From the NCBI GenBank assembly GCA_020853405.1, contig JADYYZ010000253.1, forward strand, positions 1-14,799: DNA of 14,799 nucleotides, written 5' to 3'. A model generated the notes under the pieces. The model made no database searches. It was not told where the DNA came from and saw nothing but the letters and a program-made list of their open reading frames with translations. This document shows, one piece after another, positions 1 to 7,842 of this stretch; the stretch's first letter is position 1; every line of letters begins with the position of its first letter. This DNA is from Acetobacteraceae bacterium (GTDB lineage: Bacteria > Pseudomonadota > Alphaproteobacteria > Acetobacterales > Acetobacteraceae). A program made the position numbers and the translations under genes.

Positions 1-2
1 CC

Positions 3-1187
3 ACCGAGACGAAGACCGTCGAGATCGACAGCCACGCGATCAATTTCGGCCCGCAGCATCCCGCCGCCCATGGCGTGCTGCGGCTGATCCTGGAGATGGA
101 AGGCGAGGTCGTCGAACGCGCCGACCCGCATATCGGCCTGCTGCATCGCGGCACCGAGAAGCTGATCGAATACAAGACCTACATCCAGGCGCTGCCGTAT
201 TTCGACCGGCTGGATTACGTCAGCCCGATGAGCCAGGAGCACGCCTTCGTGCTGGCCACCGAGAAGCTGCTGGGCATCGCGGTGCCGGAGCGGGCCAAAT
301 GGATCCGCACCCTGTTCAGCGAAATCACCCGCGTGTTGAACCATCTGCTGAACTTGACCACGTATGCCCTTGATGTCGGCGCCATCACGCCGGCGCTGTG
401 GGGTTTCGAGGAACGCGAAAAGCTGCTGGAATTCCACGAGGCCGCCTCCGGCGCGCGATTCCATGCCAACTACTTCCGCACCGGTGGCGTGGCCCGCGAT
501 CTGCCGGCGGGGCTGGAGGACCGGATCGGCGAATGGGTGCAGGGATTTCCGAAGTTCATCGATGACCTCGAGGCGCTGCTGACCGACAACCGCATCTGGA
601 AGCAGCGCACCGTGGATATCGGCGTGATGTCGCCCGAGGACGCGCTGGCCTGGGGCTTCGCCGGCCCGTGCCTGCGCGCCTCCGGCGTGCCGTGGGATTT
701 GCGGCGGGCGCAGCCGTACGAGATGTACGACCAGCTCGACTTCAAGGTGCCGGTGGGGCGCAACGGCGACTGCTACGACCGCTACCTGATGCGCATCGCC
801 GAGATGCGCGAGAGCGCTGCGATGATCGTGCAGTGCCTGGCGAAGATGAAGCCGGGGCCGGTGAAGGTGCTGGACAACAAGATCTCGCCGCCGCCGCGCG
901 CGGAGATGAAGCGGTCGATGGAAGCCCTCATCCACCACTTCAAGCTGTTCACCGAGGGCTACCACGTGCCGGCCGGCGCCACCTACACCGCGGTCGAATC
1001 GCCCAAGGGCGAGTTCGGCGTCTATCTGGTGGCCGACGGCACCAACCGGCCGTATCGCTGCAAGATCCGCCCCACCGGCTTCGCCCATCTGCAGGCGACC
1101 GAGTTCCTCAGCAAGCGGCACATGCTGGCCGACACCGTGGCGATCATCGGATCGCTCGATGTCGTGTTCGGCGAGATCGACAGGTAA
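3..1187 (+). CDS. nuoD: NADH-quinone oxidoreductase subunit D (49 kDa subunit), 5' partial
   Basis: Peripheral-arm subunit that forms most of the quinone-reduction pocket of complex I together with NuoB and NuoH. The reading frame is open from position 3 and its true start lies upstream. The 394 residues present include the N-terminal block NFGPQHPAAHGVLR, where the conserved quinone-pocket histidine lies. They also include HIGLLHRGTEKLIE, YFDRLDYVSPMSQEH (region of the quinone-contacting tyrosine) and the standard C-terminus FGEIDR. Family members are about 390-420 aa, so only some 10-20 residues are missing. An internal ATG at 75 would remove the quinone-site block and is not the start. NuoD is not fused to NuoC as far as can be seen, unlike the E. 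coli NuoCD. It lies 5 nt before nuoE in the same operon. Identification is very secure. Confidence 0.97.
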   Translation, partial: TETKTVEIDSHAINFGPQHPAAHGVLRLILEMEGEVVERADPHIGLLHRGTEKLIEYKTYIQALPYFDRLDYVSPMSQEHAFVLATEKLLGIAVPERAKWIRTLFSEITRVLNHLLNLTTYALDVGAITPALWGFEEREKLLEFHEAASGARFHANYFRTGGVARDLPAGLEDRIGEWVQGFPKFIDDLEALLTDNRIWKQRTVDIGVMSPEDALAWGFAGPCLRASGVPWDLRRAQPYEMYDQLDFKVPVGRNGDCYDRYLMRIAEMRESAAMIVQCLAKMKPGPVKVLDNKISPPPRAEMKRSMEALIHHFKLFTEGYHVPAGATYTAVESPKGEFGVYLVADGTNRPYRCKIRPTGFAHLQATEFLSKRHMLADTVAIIGSLDVVFGEIDR

Positions 1188-1192
1188 TCCCG

Positions 1193-1831
1193 ATGGCCGA
1201 GAACGCACCCGCCGCCTTCGTGCAGCCCGCCAGCTTCGCCTTCGACGCCGCGAGCGAGGCGGAGATCGCGATGCATGTCGCCAAGTATCCGCCGGGAAAG
1301 CAGGCCAGCGCGGTGCTGGCGCTGCTGGACGTGGCGCAGCGCCAGATGGGCCGCACCACCGGCAGCGCCTGGGTGCCGATCAAGGCGATGGACGAGATTG
1401 CCCGCGTCCTCGCGATGCCGCCGATCCGGGTCTACGAGGTCGCCACCTTCTATCTGATGTACAACCTCGCCCCGATCGGCAAATTCCACCTCCAGCTCTG
1501 CACCACCACGCCGTGCTGGCTGCGCGGCTCCGATGAGGTGGTGGCCGCCTGCCGCGACGTCACCGGGCTGAAGGGCTGGAAGGAAATCAGCGAGGACGGG
1601 CTGTTCACCATGACCGAGGTGGAATGCGTCGGCGCCTGCGTGAACGCGCCGATCCTGCAGGTGAACGATGATTTCTACGAGGACATGGACGCCGAGAAGA
1701 CCCGCGCGCTGCTGGAAGCGCTGAAGCGCGGCGAGATCCCCACGCCCGGCTCGATGTCCGGCCGCCAGACCTCGGCGCCCGAGGGCGGGCCGACGACGCT
1801 GACCACGCTGACCTTCGCGAAGGCGGAATAG
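1193..1831 (+). CDS. nuoE: NADH-quinone oxidoreductase subunit E (24 kDa, [2Fe-2S] N1a)
   Basis: Peripheral NADH-dehydrogenase-module subunit of 212 aa that carries the N1a [2Fe-2S] cluster in a thioredoxin-like fold and sits against NuoF. The ligands are visible as C103-x4-C108 (CTTTPC) and C145-x3-C149 (ECVGAC). An N-terminal helical domain (about residues 1-90) contains the family stretch around IRVYEVATFYLMYN. The Pro/Ser/Thr-rich C-terminal tail after about residue 180 (GRQTSAPEGG) resembles tails I know from alphaproteobacterial NuoE and is longer than in E. coli. The start was set at ATG 1193 because it is 5 nt after the nuoD stop, has AGG just upstream and gives the usual N-terminus. 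The same frame is open further upstream inside nuoD, but that part is out-of-frame shadow. Confidence 0.96.
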   Translation: MAENAPAAFVQPASFAFDAASEAEIAMHVAKYPPGKQASAVLALLDVAQRQMGRTTGSAWVPIKAMDEIARVLAMPPIRVYEVATFYLMYNLAPIGKFHLQLCTTTPCWLRGSDEVVAACRDVTGLKGWKEISEDGLFTMTEVECVGACVNAPILQVNDDFYEDMDAEKTRALLEALKRGEIPTPGSMSGRQTSAPEGGPTTLTTLTFAKAE

Positions 1832-1835
1832 CCCG

Positions 1836-3134
1836 ATGCTCAGCGACCAGGACCGCATCTTCACCAACCTGTACGGCATCCACGACTGGCGGCTGGCCGG
1901 CGCCCGCGCCCGCGGCGACTGGGACGGGACCAAGGCGATCATCGAACGCGGGCGCGATGCCATCGTCGAGGAGATGAAGGCCTCGGGCCTGCGTGGGCGT
2001 GGCGGCGCCGGGTTCCCCACCGGCATGAAATGGTCGTTCATGCCCAAGACCATCGGCGACCGACCGCACTACCTGGTGGTGAATGCCGACGAATCCGAGC
2101 CCGGCACCTGCAAGGATCGCGACATCCTGCGCCACGACCCGCACAAGCTGGTGGAGGGCTGCCTGCTCGCCAGCTTCGCGATGGGCGCCCATGCTTGCTA
2201 CATCTACGTGCGCGGCGAGTTCTACAACGAGGCCGTCCACCTCCAGCAGGCGATCGACGAGGCCTACGAAGCCGGGCTGATCGGCAGGAACGCCTGCGGC
2301 TCCGGCTGGGATTTCGACTGCTACGTGCATCGCGGGGCCGGCGCCTATATCTGCGGCGAGGAAACCGCGCTGATCGAAAGCCTGGAAGGCAAGAAGGGCA
2401 TGCCGCGCCTCAAGCCGCCCTTCCCGGCCGCCGTCGGGCTCTACGGCTGCCCGACGACCGTGAACAACGTCGAGAGCATCGCCGTCGCGCCCGCGATCCT
2501 GCGCCGCGGCGCCGCCTGGTTCTCCGCCCTCGGCCGGCCGAAGAATGCCGGCACGAAGCTGTTCTGCATCTCCGGCCACGTGAACAAGCCGTGCAACGTG
2601 GAGGAGGAGCTGGGCATCCCGCTGCACGAGCTGATCGACAAATACGCCGGCGGGGTGCGCGGCGGCTGGGACAACCTGCTGGCGGTGATCCCCGGCGGCG
2701 CCTCAGTGCCGCTGCTGCCCAAGAGCATCTGCGACACCGTGCTGATGGATTTCGACAGTCTTCGCGACGTCCGCTCCGGCCTGGGCACCGCGGCGGTCAT
2801 CGTGATGGACAAGTCCACCGACGTCATCCGCGCCATCGCCCGCCTCTCGGCGTTCTACAAGCACGAGTCCTGCGGCCAGTGCACCCCGTGCCGCGAGGGC
2901 ACCGGCTGGATGATGCGGGTGATGAACCGCATGGTCCAGGGCCGCGCCGAGCCCGAGGAGATCGACACGCTGGAGCAGGTCACCCGGCAGGTGGAGGGCC
3001 ACACCATCTGCGCCCTCGGCGACGCCGCCGCCTGGCCGGTCCAGGGCCTGATCCGGCATTTCCGCCCGGTGATGCTGGAGCGCATCCAGGCCTATAAATC
3101 GCGTGCGGGTGCGGCCCGCATGGCCGCGGAGTAA
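1836..3134 (+). CDS. nuoF: NADH-quinone oxidoreductase subunit F (51 kDa, NADH/FMN site, N3)
   Basis: Electron-entry subunit of complex I: it binds NADH and FMN, oxidises NADH and passes electrons to [4Fe-4S] cluster N3. The 432 aa match the usual length. The glycine-rich nucleotide/FMN motif GRGGAGFPTG is at residues 54-63. A second nucleotide-site block reads YICGEETALIESLEGKKG. The N3 ligands are C346, C349 and C352 (CGQCTPCREGTGW) plus C392 (HTICALGD). The start ATG is 4 nt after the nuoE stop with a purine-rich stretch (AAGGCGGA) upstream. All catalytic motifs are intact. The FMN and [4Fe-4S] fold is shared with the diaphorase subunits of NAD-linked formate dehydrogenases and hydrogenases, but the position between nuoE and nuoG fixes the assignment. 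Confidence 0.97.
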   Translation: MLSDQDRIFTNLYGIHDWRLAGARARGDWDGTKAIIERGRDAIVEEMKASGLRGRGGAGFPTGMKWSFMPKTIGDRPHYLVVNADESEPGTCKDRDILRHDPHKLVEGCLLASFAMGAHACYIYVRGEFYNEAVHLQQAIDEAYEAGLIGRNACGSGWDFDCYVHRGAGAYICGEETALIESLEGKKGMPRLKPPFPAAVGLYGCPTTVNNVESIAVAPAILRRGAAWFSALGRPKNAGTKLFCISGHVNKPCNVEEELGIPLHELIDKYAGGVRGGWDNLLAVIPGGASVPLLPKSICDTVLMDFDSLRDVRSGLGTAAVIVMDKSTDVIRAIARLSAFYKHESCGQCTPCREGTGWMMRVMNRMVQGRAEPEEIDTLEQVTRQVEGHTICALGDAAAWPVQGLIRHFRPVMLERIQAYKSRAGAARMAAE

Positions 3135-3140
3135 GCGACC

Positions 3141-5213
3141 ATGGTCAAGGTCACCGTCGACGGCATCGAGGTCGAGGTCCCGCCCGGCAGCAACGTGCTG
3201 CAGGCCTGCGAGGCCGCCGGCAAGGAAGTTCCCCGGTTCTGCTACCACGAGCGGCTGAGCGTCGCCGGCAATTGCCGCATGTGCCTGGTGGAGATCGAGA
3301 AGGCGCCGCCCAAGCCCTTCGCCTCCTGCGCCTATCCGGTCGCCGACGGCATGGTGGTGCACACCGACACGCCGATGGTGGTCAGGGCGCGGCGGGGGGT
3401 GATGGAGTTCCTGCTGATCAACCACCCGCTGGATTGCCCGATCTGCGACCAGGGCGGCGAATGCGACCTGCAGGACCAGTCGGTGGGCTATGGCGGCGAC
3501 GCATCGCGCTACCTGGAGCCGAAGCGCGCGGTGAAGGACAAGAACCTCGGGCCGCTGGTCAAGACGGTGATGACGCGCTGCATCCACTGCACGCGCTGCA
3601 TCCGCTTCGCCGCCGAGATTGCCGGCACCGCGCAGTTGGGTGCGACGGCGCGCGGCGAGGACATGGAGGTCGGCACCTATGTGGAACAGGCGCTGACGTC
3701 GGAACTATCGGGCAATATCATCGATATCTGCCCCGTCGGCGCGCTGACCTCCAAGCCCTATGCCTTCGTCGCCCGGCCCTGGGAACTCAAGAAGACCGAC
3801 AGCGTCGATGTGCTCGATGCCGTGGGGGCGGCGATCCGTGTCGACGCCCGCGGCCCCGAGGTGCTGCGCGTGCTGCCGCGGGTGAACGAGGACGTCAACG
3901 AGGAGTGGCTGGCCGACAAGTCGCGCTTCGCCATCGACGGGCTGCGCCGCCGCCGCCTGGACAGCTGCTGGATCAAGCGCGACGGCAAGCTGGTCCGTGC
4001 AAGCTGGGACGAAGCCTTCACCGCCATCGCCGCGAAACTGAATGGCATCCCCGGCGATTCACCCCGCGCCCTTCCGGGCGACCGCATCGGCGCCATCGCC
4101 GGCGACCTCGCCGATGCCGAGAGCATGCTGGCGCTGAAGGACCTGATGGCCGCCCTCGGCTCGCAGAACCTCGATTGCCGCCAGGACGGGGCCGACACCG
4201 ACGTCTCCCGCCGTGATTTCTACACCTTCAACACCTCGATCGCCGGCATCGAGGAGGCCGACGCCATCCTGCTCGTCGGCACCAACCCGCGCACCGAGGC
4301 GCCGCTGCTGAACGCGCGCATCCGCAAGCGCTGGCTGGCCGGCGGACTGGCCGTGGCCTCGATCGGTCCCGTCGCCGACCTCACCTATCCCGCCACCGAC
4401 CTGGGCGCCGCGCCGACCGCGCTGGCCGGCAACGATTTCATCGCCACGCTCACGGCGGCGAAGAAGCCGATGCTGATCGTGGGGCAGGGCGCCCTGGCGC
4501 GGCCCGACGGCGCCGCCATCCTGGCCGCCTGCTGGAAGCTGGCCGCCGAGACCGGCATGCTGGCGGCCGACTGGCACGGCTTCAACGTGCTGCACACCGC
4601 CGCCGCCCGCGTCGGCGGCCTCGATCTCGGATTTCTCCCGGGACCCGGCGCCAAGGGCCTCGCCGGCATGCTCGGCGGCGGCGTCGACGTGCTGTGGCTG
4701 CTGGGCGCGGACGAGTTCGACACCGCGAAGATCGGCGCCAACACCTTCGTGATCTACCAGGGCCATCACGGCGACCGCGGTGCCGCGCGCGCCGACGTGA
4801 TCCTGCCCGGTGCCGCCTATACCGAGAAGAACGGTACTTATGTCAACACCGAAGGCCGGGTGCAGCGCGGCCAGCTGGCGGTCTATCCGCCCGGCGACGC
4901 CCGCGCCGACTGGACCATCCTGCGGGCGTTCAGCGCGGTGGTCGGAAAAACCCTGCCCTATGACAGCATCGACGCCCTGCGTGCCCGGCTGGAAGCGGTC
5001 AATCCGGTCTTCGCCCGCGTCGATATCCTGCCCCGCTTCGGCTGCACCGACCCCACCGGCCCGGCCGGCGACCCGGCGGCAGTGTCGGCCACGGCGTTCG
5101 CGACCACCATCGCCAACTACTACCAGACCGATGCGATCAGCCGCGCCAGCCTGGTGATGGCCGAATGCACCGCCACCTTCGCGCCCCAGGCGCACGCCGC
5201 GGCGGCGGAGTAG
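3141..5213 (+). CDS. nuoG: NADH-quinone oxidoreductase subunit G (75 kDa, clusters N1b, N4, N5)
   Basis: Largest peripheral subunit (690 aa), wiring electrons from NuoF/NuoE towards NuoI. The N-terminal ferredoxin domain holds the N1b ligands C34, C45, C48 and C63. The His-Cys cluster N5 is H95, C99, C102 and C108 (NHPLDCPIC...GGEC). N4 is C147, C150, C153 (RCIHCTRC) and C197 (DICPVGALTSKPY). Residues from about 215 onward are a molybdopterin-oxidoreductase-like domain, non-catalytic in this family. The extra CxxCxxxC ligands of cluster N7 found in E. coli and Thermus are absent, as in mitochondrial-type and alphaproteobacterial enzymes. The C-terminus NYYQTDAISRASLVMAEC is a familiar alphaproteobacterial ending. 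The start ATG is 6 nt after the nuoF stop with GGAG at 3128-3131. Confidence 0.97.
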   Translation: MVKVTVDGIEVEVPPGSNVLQACEAAGKEVPRFCYHERLSVAGNCRMCLVEIEKAPPKPFASCAYPVADGMVVHTDTPMVVRARRGVMEFLLINHPLDCPICDQGGECDLQDQSVGYGGDASRYLEPKRAVKDKNLGPLVKTVMTRCIHCTRCIRFAAEIAGTAQLGATARGEDMEVGTYVEQALTSELSGNIIDICPVGALTSKPYAFVARPWELKKTDSVDVLDAVGAAIRVDARGPEVLRVLPRVNEDVNEEWLADKSRFAIDGLRRRRLDSCWIKRDGKLVRASWDEAFTAIAAKLNGIPGDSPRALPGDRIGAIAGDLADAESMLALKDLMAALGSQNLDCRQDGADTDVSRRDFYTFNTSIAGIEEADAILLVGTNPRTEAPLLNARIRKRWLAGGLAVASIGPVADLTYPATDLGAAPTALAGNDFIATLTAAKKPMLIVGQGALARPDGAAILAACWKLAAETGMLAADWHGFNVLHTAAARVGGLDLGFLPGPGAKGLAGMLGGGVDVLWLLGADEFDTAKIGANTFVIYQGHHGDRGAARADVILPGAAYTEKNGTYVNTEGRVQRGQLAVYPPGDARADWTILRAFSAVVGKTLPYDSIDALRARLEAVNPVFARVDILPRFGCTDPTGPAGDPAAVSATAFATTIANYYQTDAISRASLVMAECTATFAPQAHAAAAE

Positions 5214-5218
5214 GGAAG

Positions 5219-6238
5219 ATGATCGACTTCCTGTTCAACCACCCCGTCGGCTACACCATCCTCACCGTGGCCAAGGCGCTGGCGATCCTGGTGCCCCTGC
5301 TGGTGATGGTGGCGATGATGACGTTCGCCGAGCGCAAGATCATGGCCGCGATCCAGCTGCGCCGCGGCCCCAATGTGGTCGGCCCGTTCGGCCTGTTCCA
5401 ACCCTTCGCCGACGCCATCAAGATGCTGATGAAGGAGACGATCGTCCCCACCGGGGCGAACCGCCTCCTGTTCCTGCTGGCACCGATGCTCACCTTCTCG
5501 CTGGCGATGATCGCCTGGGCGGTGATCCCGGTGGCCGATGGCTGGGCGATCGCCGACATCAACGTGGGCATCCTCTACCTGTTCGCCATCTCCTCGCTCG
5601 GCGTCTACGGCATCATCATCGCCGGCTGGGCATCGAACTCGAAATACCCGTTCATGGGCGCCATGCGCTCGGCGGCCCAGATGGTCAGCTACGAAGTCTC
5701 GATGGGCTTCGTGATCGTCACCGTCCTGCTGTGCGCCGGCTCGCTGAACCTGAACGCCATCGTGAAGGCGCAGGAGACGGTGTGGTTCGTCATCCCGCTG
5801 TTCCCGATGGCGATCATCTTCTTCATCTCCACCCTGGCGGAGACCAACCGCTCGCCCTTCGACCTGCCGGAAGGCGAGAGCGAGATCGTCGCCGGCTTCT
5901 TCGTCGAATACAGCTCGATGTCCTTCGCGCTGTTCTTCCTCGGCGAATACGCCAACATGTTCCTGATGGCGGCGATGACCACCATCCTGTTCCTCGGCGG
6001 CTGGCTCGCCCCGTTCGGGATCGAGCCGTTCACCTGGATCCCCGGCCCGATCTGGTTCGTGCTGAAGATCTGCTGCGTGATGTTCGTCTTCGTCTGGGTC
6101 CGCGCCACCTTCCCGCGCTACCGCTACGACCAGCTGATGCGCCTGGGCTGGAAGGTCTTCCTGCCCTTCTCGCTGTTCTACCTGGTGCTGGTGGCCGGCG
6201 TGCTGCTGGCCATGGGCTGGCTGCCCAAGGCCGTATAG
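5219..6238 (+). CDS. nuoH: NADH-quinone oxidoreductase subunit H (ND1-like)
   Basis: Inner-membrane subunit (339 aa, about 8-9 hydrophobic helices) that closes the quinone chamber against NuoD/NuoB and links it to the proton-pumping arm. Hallmarks are AERK (residues 37-40), RRGPNVVGPFGLFQPFAD from residue 48, and the acidic loop AETNRSPFDLPEGESE at 207-222. That loop contains the conserved glutamates implicated in quinone-linked proton coupling. The frame is open for 18 more codons upstream inside nuoG. ATG 5219 was chosen because it is 5 nt after the nuoG stop, has GGAG at 5207-5210 and gives the normal N-terminus before the first helix. Length and motifs are complete. Confidence 0.96.
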   Translation: MIDFLFNHPVGYTILTVAKALAILVPLLVMVAMMTFAERKIMAAIQLRRGPNVVGPFGLFQPFADAIKMLMKETIVPTGANRLLFLLAPMLTFSLAMIAWAVIPVADGWAIADINVGILYLFAISSLGVYGIIIAGWASNSKYPFMGAMRSAAQMVSYEVSMGFVIVTVLLCAGSLNLNAIVKAQETVWFVIPLFPMAIIFFISTLAETNRSPFDLPEGESEIVAGFFVEYSSMSFALFFLGEYANMFLMAAMTTILFLGGWLAPFGIEPFTWIPGPIWFVLKICCVMFVFVWVRATFPRYRYDQLMRLGWKVFLPFSLFYLVLVAGVLLAMGWLPKAV

Positions 6239-6247
6239 GAAATCGCC

Positions 6248-6736
6248 ATGGCATTCCTCGACCGCACCGCGCGCAGCCTGCTGCTTGGCGAACTCGCCAC
6301 CGGCATGGCGCTGACCCTGAGATACTTCTTCAAGAAGAAGGCCACCATCAACTACCCGTACGAGCGCCAGGCCCTCAGCCCGCGCTTCCGCGGCGAACAC
6401 GCGCTGCGCCGCTACCCCAATGGCGAGGAACGCTGCATCGCCTGCAAGCTGTGCGAGGCGGTCTGCCCGGCCCAGGCCATCACCATCGAGGCCGAGCCGC
6501 GCGACGACGGCAGCCGGCGGACCACGCGCTACGACATCGACATGACCAAGTGCATCTATTGCGGCCTCTGCGAGGAAGCCTGCCCGGTCGATGCCATCGT
6601 CGAGGGCCCGAACCTGGAATTCGCCACCGAAACCCGCGAGGAACTGCTCTACGACAAGGCCAAGCTGCTGGAGAACGGCGACCGCTGGGAACCGGCGCTG
6701 GCCAAGCGGCTGGAACAGGACGCACCTTATCGATGA
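6248..6736 (+). CDS. nuoI: NADH-quinone oxidoreductase subunit I (23 kDa, two [4Fe-4S], N6a/N6b)
   Basis: Eight-iron ferredoxin-like peripheral subunit (162 aa) that carries clusters N6a and N6b between NuoG and the terminal cluster N2 in NuoB. The two classic motifs are CIACKLCEAVCP (C63, C66, C69, C73) and CIYCGLCEEACP (C102, C105, C108, C112). As usual, the last Cys of each motif completes the other cluster. The N-terminal amphipathic stretch around residues 8-30 (LLLGELATGMALTLRYFF) is the family's membrane-surface anchor. AGGAAA at 6237-6242, overlapping the nuoH stop, serves as ribosome-binding site 5 nt before ATG. Its stop TGA overlaps the nuoJ start as ATGA, indicating translational coupling. 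Confidence 0.97.
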   Translation: MAFLDRTARSLLLGELATGMALTLRYFFKKKATINYPYERQALSPRFRGEHALRRYPNGEERCIACKLCEAVCPAQAITIEAEPRDDGSRRTTRYDIDMTKCIYCGLCEEACPVDAIVEGPNLEFATETREELLYDKAKLLENGDRWEPALAKRLEQDAPYR

Positions 6737-7428
6737 TCGCATCCCTCGCCTTCTACCTCTTCGCCGCCATCCTGCTGGTCTCCGCCGGCATGGTGGTGAC
6801 CGCGCGCAACCCGGTGCACTCCGTGCTGTTCCTGGTGCTCGCCTTCTTCAACGCCGCCGTCCTGTTCCTGCTGGCCGGCGCCGAGTTCCTGGCGATGATC
6901 CTGGTCATCGTCTATGTCGGCGCGGTCGCGGTGCTGTTCCTGTTCGTGGTGATGATGCTGGACATCAACTTCGCCCAGCTCCGCGAAGGCTTCCAGCGCT
7001 ATCTGCCGATCGGCGCCACGGTGGCCGCGGTGCTGCTGATCGAACTGGCCATCGTGCTCGGCGGCTGGACCCTGGCACCGCAATCGGCCGGCCTGCGCGC
7101 GGCACCCATGGACCCCGCCGTGACCAACACCGTGCAGTTGGGCAAGATCCTCTACACCGACTACATCCTGCTGTTCCAGGCCGCCGGGCTGGTGCTGCTG
7201 GTGGCCATGATCGGCGCCATCGTGCTCACCCTGCGCGACCGCAGCTTCTCCCGCCACCAGAGCATCTCCGCCCAGGTCAACCGCCAACCGGAAGACACGC
7301 TGGAGCTGGTGGACATGCAAAGTGGCGCCGGCACCAAGGCGACGGGCTTCCTGCGCCCCAAGGTGAAGGCGCTGGAGCCGATGGCCGGGAGTCACGGCCA
7401 TGACGACAGCCACGGAGGGCACCACTGA
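6733..7428 (+). CDS. nuoJ: NADH-quinone oxidoreductase subunit J (ND6-like) with His-rich C-terminal tail
   Basis: Inner-membrane subunit with five predicted helices; the third-helix block EFLAMILVIVYVGAVAVLFLFV is the ND6 hallmark, including the conserved Tyr/Gly kink implicated in the deactive transition. ATG 6733 overlaps the nuoI stop (ATGA) and has AGGA 12 nt upstream. The frame is open far upstream, but that part is shadow of nuoH and nuoI. At 231 aa it is longer than E. coli NuoJ (184 aa) and than typical alphaproteobacterial versions I know (about 200). The extra length lies after the last helix (about residue 172) and ends in a histidine cluster: H221, H223, H227, H230 and H231 with Gly, Asp and Ser between them. 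The tail's GGAGGG (7414-7419) doubles as the nuoK ribosome-binding site. Family assignment is firm; the function of the tail is unknown. Confidence 0.95.
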   Translation: MIASLAFYLFAAILLVSAGMVVTARNPVHSVLFLVLAFFNAAVLFLLAGAEFLAMILVIVYVGAVAVLFLFVVMMLDINFAQLREGFQRYLPIGATVAAVLLIELAIVLGGWTLAPQSAGLRAAPMDPAVTNTVQLGKILYTDYILLFQAAGLVLLVAMIGAIVLTLRDRSFSRHQSISAQVNRQPEDTLELVDMQSGAGTKATGFLRPKVKALEPMAGSHGHDDSHGGHH

Positions 7429-7742
7429 TGCTGCTGCCGGTTCCCCTCGGCCACTACCTCGCCGTGTCCGCCATCCTGCTGGTGATGGGCATCTTCGGCA
7501 TTTTCCTCAACCGCAAGAACGTCATCATCATCCTGATGTCGGTCGAGCTGATCCTGCTGGCGGTCAACCTCAACTTCGTTGCCTTTTCCGCGGCGCTGGC
7601 CGATCTCGCCGGCCAGGTGATGGCGATGTTCGTGCTGACCGTCGCCGCCGCCGAGGCGGCGATCGGCCTGGCGATCCTGGTGATCTACTTCCGCAACCGC
7701 GGCTCGATCGCGGTCGAGGATGTTACGCTGATGAAGGGCTGA
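7428..7742 (+). CDS. nuoK: NADH-quinone oxidoreductase subunit K (ND4L-like)
   Basis: Small inner-membrane subunit (104 aa, three helices) in the proton-translocating arm. The two essential membrane glutamates are present: E40 in MSVELILLAVNLNF and E76 in VAAAEAAIGLAILV. They correspond to E36 and E72 of E. coli. The start overlaps the nuoJ stop by one base (TGATG) and has a strong Shine-Dalgarno GGAGGG 8 nt upstream. The N-terminus is a few residues longer than in E. coli (100 aa), within family range. This is the last gene before the only sizeable gap in the cluster. Confidence 0.97.
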   Translation: MLLPVPLGHYLAVSAILLVMGIFGIFLNRKNVIIILMSVELILLAVNLNFVAFSAALADLAGQVMAMFVLTVAAAEAAIGLAILVIYFRNRGSIAVEDVTLMKG

Positions 7743-7816
7743 GGACGTGCGGATGAATGCCGTGACACAGCAATTCGGCAGTTGCGTGGGCCGTGCGGGC
7801 ATTCATCCGCACGTCC
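7743..7816. repeat. 19-bp perfect inverted repeat (long hairpin/cruciform) between nuoK and nuoL
   Basis: The left arm GGACGTGCGGATGAATGCC (7743-7761) is the exact reverse complement of the right arm at 7798-7816. A 36-nt loop separates them, and the loop holds a smaller stem: CAC-A-GCAA (7766-7773) against TTGCGTG (7782-7788). The repeat begins at the first base after the nuoK stop and ends 26 nt before nuoL. No T-run follows, so it is not a standard intrinsic terminator, and the essential nuoLMN genes lie downstream. Possible roles are an mRNA-processing or stability element, partial attenuation, or a repetitive extragenic palindrome. I saw no second copy in the window. Pairing is directly visible; the role is inference. 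Confidence 0.85.
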
Positions 7817-7836
7817 GATTTCTTGTAAGGGACTGA
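7753..7836 (+). CDS. Possible 27-codon small ORF between nuoK and nuoL
   Basis: A short frame runs from ATG 7753 to TGA 7834-7836. GAGGA (7741-7745) lies 7 nt upstream as a plausible ribosome-binding site. The stop falls 6 nt before the nuoL ATG, the same spacing as between other genes of this operon. The predicted peptide starts MNAVTQQFG and ends HVRFLVRD; it has no membrane segment and resembles no family I recognise. The frame covers most of the left arm and all of the right arm of the inverted repeat, so ribosomes reading it would melt the hairpin and could couple translation to nuoL. A random 27-codon frame in GC-rich DNA is not rare, so this is a weak call. Confidence 0.2.
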   Translation: MNAVTQQFGSCVGRAGIHPHVRFLVRD

Positions 7837-7842
7837 GCGCAG

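Noticed and set aside
2030..3097. Second plus-strand frame inside nuoF, and a similar one inside nuoG (3272-4216)
   Set aside because: Arg/Gly/Pro/Ala-rich shadow translations without motifs, overlapping confidently assigned genes.
3141..5213. Missing N7 cluster ligands in NuoG as a possible defect
   Set aside because: N7 is absent from alphaproteobacterial and mitochondrial complex I in general; all N1b, N4 and N5 ligands are present.
7743..7842. Intrinsic terminator between nuoK and nuoL
   Set aside because: The hairpin is strong but no T-run follows, and complete termination would silence nuoLMN, which are needed for proton pumping.
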